Notes under the pieces: model-generated | What the model saw: only the letters and a program-made list of their open reading frames with translations | Database searches by the model: none | Told to the model about the DNA's origin: nothing | Assembly (NCBI RefSeq): GCF_000403785.1 | Contig: NZ_APHJ01000040.1 | Location: 1 to 64,000 of the forward strand | DNA from: Gillisia sp. CAL575 | GTDB lineage: Bacteria; Bacteroidota; Bacteroidia; Flavobacteriales; Flavobacteriaceae | Length of the DNA stretch: 64,000 nt | Direction of reading: 5' to 3' | Part shown: positions 56,922 to 64,000 of the stretch, piece by piece | How positions within the stretch are numbered: the stretch's first letter is position 1 | Layout of the letters: every line of letters begins with the position of its first letter | Program-made: the position numbers and the translations under genes

Positions 56922-57836
56922 TTATTCTCTAATTAATGGTAAGGTTGTACATCTTAATAATCCTTCTTGCTTAGAAATTTCAGCATAAGGAACTTCTTCT
57001 ACGGTAATTCCCTGCTCTCTCAACCAAGTATTCAATCTGGTGAAATTCCTTTCAGAGATCACCACATCTTCTGAAATTGAAAAAACATTAGAGTTCATAT
57101 TAAACATCTCATCACGAGTGATTTCAAAAATGTTTTCTTTTCCGAAGAGATTTACCAACCAATTATATTCCTCTTCTATTAAGAAACCACCTTTATAGAT
57201 AATAGCTTTATCCTTCCCAACTGGCTGAAAACAACAATCTAAATGCAATGCATTATCTCTTGCCTCTATATTGGACTTTTTTAAGCTAAATGAAACAACT
57301 TTTCTATTTGGGAAAAGATCCTGAAGGGCCTTTACTCCTTTCAAATTTGTTCTTGCTGTAATAAAGTCTTTATAATCTTCACCTTTATAGGTACCTACCA
57401 AAATATAATTCTTATAAGGCATCACATCTCCACCTTCAATATGTGCAGATTCTGGCATAGTCAAGATTTTATCTGGATCTATCTGACTTAGCACATGATT
57501 AATGGCTTCAATCTCTTCATCCCTATCTGGTAAAATATTTGCCTTCACAAACTTATCATCTATAACAAACGCAATATCTCTTGTGAAAATTTGGTTGTAA
57601 TTTTCAATGATTTTAGGCCTAAATACTTTTACATCATATTTCTCGAATACAGCAGCTACCGCTTCCATCTCCTTAACCATATCTTCTTCTATTGGATATG
57701 TGCCAGCCTTGATATGTTCTGCCGACTTAGGATCGTAAGCATCTTTGTATTCTGGTGTTCCTCCATTGCTTTTTGCCGTACCTAGGACTACAGCTTTTAA
57801 AGGGGAAGTTTCACTCTTAATATTCAGTTTTAACAT
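56922..57836 (-). CDS. Arginine deiminase/DDAH-family hydrolase
   Basis: The 304-residue product has the same fold as ctlX but is a different branch. It carries TRDIAF (85-90), EGGD at 134-137, HLDCCF with His198, and the nucleophile Cys296 in LLRCTTLPL. These residues match the Asp/His/Cys catalytic set of arginine deiminases and dimethylarginine hydrolases. Its start is preceded by a TATATTTG box and it begins the ctlX operon. Whether it uses arginine, a methylarginine or another guanidine compound cannot be told here. Confidence 0.85.
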   Translation of the reverse strand: MLKLNIKSETSPLKAVVLGTAKSNGGTPEYKDAYDPKSAEHIKAGTYPIEEDMVKEMEAVAAVFEKYDVKVFRPKIIENYNQIFTRDIAFVIDDKFVKANILPDRDEEIEAINHVLSQIDPDKILTMPESAHIEGGDVMPYKNYILVGTYKGEDYKDFITARTNLKGVKALQDLFPNRKVVSFSLKKSNIEARDNALHLDCCFQPVGKDKAIIYKGGFLIEEEYNWLVNLFGKENIFEITRDEMFNMNSNVFSISEDVVISERNFTRLNTWLREQGITVEEVPYAEISKQEGLLRCTTLPLIRE

Positions 57837-57853
57837 TTTAGGGTTGTTTTTTG

Positions 57854-57861
57854 CAAATATA
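57854..57861 (-). promoter_or_regulatory. Promoter -7 element of the hydrolase-ctlX operon
   Basis: The minus strand reads TATATTTG, 18 bases upstream of the ATG at 57836. It touches the gltA terminator stem, so its -33 region lies inside that hairpin sequence. Confidence 0.65.
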
Positions 57862-57862
57862 A

Positions 57863-57892
57863 AAAAAGCTTCATTGGAAAATGAAGCTTTTT
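57863..57892 (-). terminator. Terminator of gltA
   Basis: A perfect 13-bp stem (57863-57875 with 57880-57892) with a 4-base loop ends in a run of T on the minus strand, 22 bases after the gltA stop codon. Confidence 0.85.
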
Positions 57893-57913
57893 AAAATTTT
57901 GAATTTCAAAATA

Positions 57914-59197
57914 TTATCTATTATCTATCTCTTTAAAACCCCTTAATCCTTCACCAATATAAACTTGACGAGGTCTTCCAATTGGTTCTTTTCCTAATCT
58001 CATTTCTCTCCATTGAGCGATCCAGCCTGGCAATCTCCCTACAGCAAACATTACTGTAAACATTTCAGTTGGAATTCCCATTGCACGGTATATAATTCCT
58101 GAATAGAAATCTACGTTAGGATATAATTTACGCTCTACAAAATATTCATCTTCTAATGCTGCTTTTTCAAGACTTTTAGCGATGTCAAGAATTGGGTCTT
58201 CAACTCCTAATTCTGCTAGCACTTCATCTGCTGCTTTTTTAATAATCTTTGCTCTTGGATCGAAATTCTTATAAACTCTATGTCCAAAGCCCATTAATCT
58301 AAATGGGTCATCTTTATCTTTTGCTTTATCTAGAAACTTAGAAGTATCTCCACCATCGGCTTTGATTTCTTCTAACATCTCGATTACAGCCTGGTTTGCG
58401 CCCCCGTGAAGTGGCCCCCATAAAGCAGAAACTCCTGCTGAAATTGATGCAAATAAACCTGCCTGAGAAGAGCCTACTATTCTTACTGTAGAAGTAGAAC
58501 AGTTTTGCTCGTGATCTGCATGCAAGATCAACAACCTATCTAATGCTTCAACTAATTTATTATTTAGCTTATATTCTTCACCTGGCTTTTGAAACATCAT
58601 TTTCAAAAAGCTCTCTACGTAACCTAAGTTATTATCTCTGTTCTCTAAAGGTTGATCATTTCTTCTTCTTAAAGTCCAAGCAGCAAGTGTTGGAAATTTA
58701 GCCAAGATCTTAACGATGGCCTTATACATATCTTCTTCAGAATCTACATTTACAGACTTTGGATTAAATGCAATAAGAGCACTGGTTAAAGATGAAAGCA
58801 TTCCCATTGGGTGTGCAGTGGAAGGAAAACCTTTGATCACCTTTTTCATATCAAGGTTCACTTCACTCTGAGCCTTAATGTCATCTTTGAATTTACTTAA
58901 TTCATCTTTGTTTGGTAATTCCCCGAAAATCAATAAAAATACTACTTCTAAAAAGTCGGCCTTCTCTGCCAATTCTTCTATAGAATACCCTCTATATCTT
59001 AGGATTCCTTTTTCTCCATCTAGAAAGGTAATTGCACTTTCACAACTTCCCGTGTTTTTAAATCCTGGATCCAAAGTTATCACTCCAGCATCTCCCCTAA
59101 GGGTCTTGATATCTATAGCAACCTCATTTTCTGTTCCTATAGTTATTGGGAATTCGTATTTCTTTCCATCTATCTCTAACGTAGCGACTTTCGACAT
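57914..59197 (-). CDS. gltA: Citrate synthase
   Basis: GltA condenses acetyl-CoA and oxaloacetate in the TCA cycle. The 427-residue product is of the Gram-negative hexameric type. It has HADHEQNCSTSTVRIVGSSQ, the active-site histidines in WGPLHGGANQ and MGFGHRVYKNFDPR, and the catalytic aspartate in NVDFYSGI. A single gene, it lies between eno and the ctlX operon with its own terminator. Confidence 0.97.
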   Translation of the reverse strand: MSKVATLEIDGKKYEFPITIGTENEVAIDIKTLRGDAGVITLDPGFKNTGSCESAITFLDGEKGILRYRGYSIEELAEKADFLEVVFLLIFGELPNKDELSKFKDDIKAQSEVNLDMKKVIKGFPSTAHPMGMLSSLTSALIAFNPKSVNVDSEEDMYKAIVKILAKFPTLAAWTLRRRNDQPLENRDNNLGYVESFLKMMFQKPGEEYKLNNKLVEALDRLLILHADHEQNCSTSTVRIVGSSQAGLFASISAGVSALWGPLHGGANQAVIEMLEEIKADGGDTSKFLDKAKDKDDPFRLMGFGHRVYKNFDPRAKIIKKAADEVLAELGVEDPILDIAKSLEKAALEDEYFVERKLYPNVDFYSGIIYRAMGIPTEMFTVMFAVGRLPGWIAQWREMRLGKEPIGRPRQVYIGEGLRGFKEIDNR

Positions 59198-59334
59198 ATA
59201 TTATAAAACTTTTTTGATTATTTTTTTCGGACTGCTAAAGTACGAAATATGCGTATAAAAGAGAGCCTAATCTAAAGAGAATTTCTCATTAAGAATAGAA
59301 CTTTGGCAGCTTTTTAAGAAAAAAGAGTCATAAA

Positions 59335-59363
59335 AAAACCCTTTCAATAAAAGAAAGGGTTTT
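59335..59363 (-). terminator. Terminator of eno
   Basis: An 11-bp perfect stem (59335-59345 with 59353-59363) with a 7-base loop is followed by T residues on the minus strand, 23 bases after the eno stop codon. Confidence 0.85.
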
Positions 59364-59385
59364 AAATCATTAATATCAAAATCGA

Positions 59386-60702
<1,317 letters not shown>

Positions 60703-60821
60703 TCACAAGATACAAATACAAGACTCATTTTCAGAGGAAATGAATCAGATTTCAGCAGATTTTTTACTATATCGTTTTCGAAAAACTTGACATATAGCAT
60801 ACAACTAGTTGTGAAAAATCA

Positions 60822-62045
60822 TTAAAGTAAACTGTATGTAAGAATGACAGAGGTTGTACTATAACTAGATTCAAAATTTAAACTATAAATTCTGTCAACA
60901 TATTTAGAGCCTTTTAAATTTCTAGATGAATTATACCGCAACTCTAAGGCTAGCCGATTAAATACTTCTAATCCAGCTCCAATTCCAAAACTGGTACCAG
61001 ATTTAAATTCATCTAGGTAAGGGTCTTTAATCATGTTAGTATTCATAAAAGAAACTTCAGTTTTAAGAGGAAGATCCGAGCTCACCAGAACATTAATAAA
61101 TAGTTTTGTAGACGTATTTAGAAAAATATAGTGTCTTAACCCTAATGCTAATTCTAGGGACTGGCTGCTTATAGAAAAATCTGCATTATAGCTTTTAGTG
61201 AGATTCCTTTCAGCCATAAAATTTCTATATATCGGTTGGATAAAAATAGACCACTTATTTCTATTAAAGGGCATAATATACTCCAGTTCTGCACCAGCAC
61301 GAATAAAAAATTCCGTGCCAAATGATTCCCCTCCCGCATTCAGCCCATTATCGATCTCCATTCCGGTAAAATCTGCTCCTAATAATACCTTTAAATTAAA
61401 CTTCCCACTAGAGTTATTATTATAGTAAGAAGTGGACCAATTTTTACAGTTATTATATTTAGTGAAATATCTTTCAAGATCTATGCGATTATAAGATACA
61501 TTGCTCACATTTGAACTTGTATTATTTTCACAATTGAGATCATTAAATAACTGCTGCTGATAGTGATTATTAACAGCTATTTTTCCTCCCTGTAAAAATT
61601 TTTTGTAAACCAACTGTTTTGGGGAGTCTTCATCCAGTCTATAGAAATAACGAAGCACACTGTTATCTTGATACATAAACAAATCGGCCTTACCATCTTG
61701 GATATATTTAAGAAACACAAATTTTTCGCTGAATAGCGGTGCACGTTCAGATGTAAGCTCTCTTACACGATCCCGGGAAAGATCTATTTGCACCTTAAAT
61801 TTTGAAAATCGTAAATTTTCCAGTCCAAACTCCAAAACACCATCAAAATTTTTTATTTGTATTTCAGAATCCTTAGCAGTTTTAAAATTGAAACTTACAG
61901 GGTTGTCGTTCCAATCATTATTCTCGATAAAACCGGCAACTTTATTACCAGATTTATCAATATAATATCCTTCTTCATACAGAATCTGAGAAAATAATGT
62001 AGTGGTTAATAAAAAAATAAAAACTGATAAAAGTGATTTGTTCAT
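60822..62045 (-). CDS. Hypothetical outer membrane beta-barrel protein
   Basis: The 407-residue product has a signal peptide of about 19 residues ending LFSQ. The first half (GYYIDKSGNKVAGFIENNDW onward) contains repeated short strands and a low-complexity Asn/Ser stretch near 175-215. The second half has alternating aromatic and polar residues, ending TTSVILTYSLL, as in PorT-like barrels. It resembles the 'YiDKSGNKVeGfI' proteins of Bacteroidota with no known role. The name is based on pattern, not on a recognised function. Confidence 0.75.
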   Translation of the reverse strand: MNKSLLSVFIFLLTTTLFSQILYEEGYYIDKSGNKVAGFIENNDWNDNPVSFNFKTAKDSEIQIKNFDGVLEFGLENLRFSKFKVQIDLSRDRVRELTSERAPLFSEKFVFLKYIQDGKADLFMYQDNSVLRYFYRLDEDSPKQLVYKKFLQGGKIAVNNHYQQQLFNDLNCENNTSSNVSNVSYNRIDLERYFTKYNNCKNWSTSYYNNNSSGKFNLKVLLGADFTGMEIDNGLNAGGESFGTEFFIRAGAELEYIMPFNRNKWSIFIQPIYRNFMAERNLTKSYNADFSISSQSLELALGLRHYIFLNTSTKLFINVLVSSDLPLKTEVSFMNTNMIKDPYLDEFKSGTSFGIGAGLEVFNRLALELRYNSSRNLKGSKYVDRIYSLNFESSYSTTSVILTYSLL

Positions 62046-62103
62046 TTAATAATATTATAAACTCCAAAAAACGAATATATTAATTAATCAACCAGTATCT
62101 CAA

Positions 62104-62140
62104 TCAAAAAAGCCATAAAATTTAATTAATCTTATGGCTT
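62104..62140 (-). terminator. Terminator of carA
   Basis: A 9-bp stem (62110-62118 with 62132-62140) with a 13-base loop is followed by T residues on the minus strand. It lies 25 bases after the carA stop codon. Confidence 0.7.
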
Positions 62141-62164
62141 ATAACAAAAAAAACTGATAAATCT

Positions 62165-63277
62165 TTATTTTTTAGAAGATTTTATCCTTTCAATGAATTC
62201 ATCGAATAAATAACTTGCATCGTGAGGCCCAGGACTAGCTTCTGGATGATATTGAACTGAAAAACAATTCTTATTGGTGATCTCCATACCCCCTATTGTA
62301 TTATCATTTATACAAACGTGTGTTATATTTACGTTAGGATGCGCTTCGGTCTCTGCTCTATCTACAGAGAAACCATGATTTTGAGAAGTGATCTCCCCTT
62401 TCCCAGTCTTTAAATTAAGAACCGGATGGTTAATACCTCGGTGCCCATGATGCATCTTATAGGTGGAAATACCGTTAGCTATGGCTATTACTTGATGCCC
62501 TAAACAGATTCCAAATAAAGGATGATTCTTTTCCAATATTGTTTTGGTCAAATTAATAGCTGCGCTAAGTGGTTGTGGATCGCCTGGCCCATTAGAAAGA
62601 AAATATCCATCAGGTTTCCATGCACTCAATTCTTCATAAGTAGCGTCAAAAGGAAATACTTTTATATATGCATCTCTTTCCGCAAGACAACGAAGGATAT
62701 TCTTTTTGATACCAATATCTAATGCTGCTATTCTATAAGTAGCATTTTCATTTCCATATAAGTATGGTTTCTTGGTGGATACTTTAGAAGCCAGTTCCAA
62801 ACCATTCATATCTGGCACGGCTTTCAATTGCTCTTTAAGTGCTTCTACATTATCTACATCTGTAGAAATAATTGCATTCATAGCTCCGTTCTCTCGGATG
62901 TAAGCAACCAAGGCTCTAGTATCTACATCTGATATAGCAAAGAGTTCACTATTATCTAAAAAGCTAGACAAAGACCCATCTGCCGCTGGACGGGAATAAT
63001 TATAACTAAAATTTTTACAAATAAGTCCTGAGATCTTGGCTTTATCAGATTCGTTCTCTTCCTCTTTTACCCCATAATTCCCAATATGGGCATTCGTTGT
63101 AACCATTAATTGACCAAAATAAGAAGGATCTGTAAAGATTTCCTGATATCCTGTCATTCCAGTATTAAAACATACTTCTCCAACAGCGCTTCCATCTTTA
63201 TCTCCTACAGATTTCCCATGAAAAATGGTCCCGTCTGCCAGGAGAATGATTGCTTTTTTTCTAGTTTGATATTTCAT
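62165..63277 (-). CDS. carA: Carbamoyl phosphate synthase small subunit
   Basis: CarA is the glutaminase subunit that feeds ammonia to CarB for pyrimidine and arginine synthesis. The 370-residue product has an N-terminal domain with CFNTGMTGYQEIFTDPSY and a class I glutamine amidotransferase half. That half carries the nucleophile cysteine in LFGICLGHQVIA and the HPE dyad in QYHPEASPGPHD. No carB lies next to it, as in other flavobacteria. A possible promoter is at 63318-63344. Confidence 0.97.
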   Translation of the reverse strand: MKYQTRKKAIILLADGTIFHGKSVGDKDGSAVGEVCFNTGMTGYQEIFTDPSYFGQLMVTTNAHIGNYGVKEEENESDKAKISGLICKNFSYNYSRPAADGSLSSFLDNSELFAISDVDTRALVAYIRENGAMNAIISTDVDNVEALKEQLKAVPDMNGLELASKVSTKKPYLYGNENATYRIAALDIGIKKNILRCLAERDAYIKVFPFDATYEELSAWKPDGYFLSNGPGDPQPLSAAINLTKTILEKNHPLFGICLGHQVIAIANGISTYKMHHGHRGINHPVLNLKTGKGEITSQNHGFSVDRAETEAHPNVNITHVCINDNTIGGMEITNKNCFSVQYHPEASPGPHDASYLFDEFIERIKSSKK

Positions 63278-63317
63278 AATAATATGCAGGTACTATTTAG
63301 TTTTTAACTTCGTGTGG

Positions 63318-63344
63318 CAAAATTAAATAATTGGTAGCAACCAA
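63318..63344 (-). promoter_or_regulatory. carA promoter
   Basis: On the minus strand TTG at 63344-63342 and TAATTTTG at 63325-63318 are separated by 16 bases. The start codon is 40 bases downstream. Confidence 0.6.
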
Positions 63345-63373
63345 AAATATAATTCCCCTTTTTATGTTTAACA

Positions 63374-63408
63374 AAAAAGGGATAAACCTTAATGGCTTAT
63401 CCCTTTTT
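63374..63408 (-). terminator. Terminator of the rplQ (ribosomal protein) operon
   Basis: A 12-bp stem (63374-63385 with 63397-63408), extended by two G-C pairs after one mismatch, has a small loop and a T run on the minus strand. It lies 27 bases after the rplQ stop codon. Confidence 0.82.
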
Positions 63409-63435
63409 ATAAATTTGATTAGAAAAGAATCATTA

Positions 63436-63939
63436 TTAGTCTTCTTTTTTATCGTCTTTTTTATCAGCTTTCTTTTCAGAAGTTTTAGTTTCAGCTTTTG
63501 CTGTAGTTGCTTCTGTATCTTTCTTTTTACCAGCTCTACGAGTAGATTTTTTCTTCTCTGGCTTCGTAAGGTTGTAGATCTCGTTGTAATCAACTAATTC
63601 TATCATTGCCATATCCGCGTTATCACCAAGTCTATTACCTAATTTGATAATTCTTGTATAACCACCTGGACGGTCACCTATTTTAGGAGCAACATCTCGG
63701 AACAATTCTGCTACGAAATCTTTCTGGCGAAGTTTAGCGAAAACCAATCTTCTATTGTGAGTTGTATCTTCCTTAGATTTTGTGATCAAAGGCTCTACGA
63801 ACTGCTTTAAAGCTTTTGCTTTAGCTACAGTAGTATTTATACGTTTATGCTCAATTAGGGAACACGCCATGTTAGCCAACATAGACTTACGGTGTGCCGT
63901 TTTTCTTCCTAAATGATTTATTTTTTTTCCGTGTCTCAT
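63436..63939 (-). CDS. rplQ: 50S ribosomal protein L17
   Basis: L17 is a large-subunit protein near the peptide exit tunnel. The 167-residue product begins [20 protein letters not shown] and has the core [20 protein letters not shown]. It is about 40 residues longer than E. coli L17 because of a Lys/Ala/Thr-rich C-terminal tail (from about residue 125), a common feature in Bacteroidota. It follows rpoA and ends the ribosomal protein operon. Confidence 0.97.
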   Translation of the reverse strand: MRHGKKINHLGRKTAHRKSMLANMACSLIEHKRINTTVAKAKALKQFVEPLITKSKEDTTHNRRLVFAKLRQKDFVAELFRDVAPKIGDRPGGYTRIIKLGNRLGDNADMAMIELVDYNEIYNLTKPEKKKSTRRAGKKKDTEATTAKAETKTSEKKADKKDDKKED

Positions 63940-63981
63940 TACTATTCTCTTTTAGACTAAGATTTCCTGTAAAGGATCGTA

Positions 63982-64000
63982 CTAGTCTTTATCCAATTTA
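63982..64000 (-). CDS. rpoA: RNA polymerase alpha subunit RpoA, last codons (partial)
   Basis: The minus strand at the right edge reads the end of a frame coding for K-L-D-K-D followed by TAG, 42 bases upstream of rplQ. Flavobacterial RpoA proteins end in a similar KLDK tail, and rpoA precedes rplQ in this operon in nearly all bacteria. Only six codons are visible, so the call rests on context. Confidence 0.55.

Noticed and set aside
63297-63593. A basic 98-residue minus-strand frame near rplQ
   Set aside because: It is a shadow of the Lys-rich tail of rplQ and crosses its terminator.

Overview
This 64 kb window looks like a chromosomal core segment of a marine Flavobacteriaceae bacterium (Bacteroidota), most like Gramella/Christiangramia; the genus is a guess. 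The support is low GC, promoters with the Bacteroidota -7 motif TAnnTTTG and rarely any Shine-Dalgarno sequence, a fused SecDF, a type B type IX-secretion sorting domain, flavobacterial families such as DUF2911 and DUF6588, and the order rpoA-rplQ-carA-eno-gltA. There is no prophage, CRISPR array, intact insertion sequence or recognisable secondary-metabolite cluster.

Layout. 1-13,590 (minus strand): an almost complete division and cell wall (dcw) operon, mraZ-rsmH-ftsL-pbp-murE-mraY-murD-ftsW-murG-murC-ftsQ-ftsA, with the first bases of ftsZ at the edge, driven by a promoter overlapped by 10-bp-spaced MraZ boxes. 13,850-15,260: an alpha/beta hydrolase and engB. 15,261-15,975: a gene-free patch of hairpins and decayed repeats. 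15,976-18,201: rpsT, two identical tRNA-Glu genes and proS. 18,322-22,921: a low-complexity lipoprotein, a FadL/OmpP1 barrel and a type IX secreted protein. 23,068-26,888: folE, cysS, yidD, lgt and a DUF192 lipoprotein. 27,409-36,365 (minus): secDF, mdh, a DUF6588 protein, gyrB and asnB.

36,612-46,345: mostly plus-strand genes, with queE on the minus strand: DUF2911, two peptidoglycan peptidases (S13 and S66), a HerA-like ATPase, small lipoprotein and membrane genes, rluF, and a DUF7218/VOC/AI-2E/YkvA gene run. 46,413-51,040 (minus): folD, a broken four-helix-bundle (S23/IVP) gene between imperfect inverted repeats, ffh and argS. 51,154-55,731: an orphan protein, MarC, a DUF3185-like peptide, an SDR protein and a BCCT transporter. 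55,982-64,000 (minus): ctlX and a second amidinotransferase-fold hydrolase, gltA, eno, a beta-barrel protein, carA, rplQ and the last codons of rpoA.

Most of the window is conserved housekeeping. The points that deserve a second look are regulatory or structural: the MraZ operator with the mraZ start codon inside a box-like sequence, the proS/lipoprotein divergent promoters whose -7 boxes are 2 bp apart, the broken four-helix-bundle cassette with terminal repeats, the tandem hairpins near 15.5 kb, and the paired guanidine-hydrolase genes that could form an arginine-to-ornithine route.
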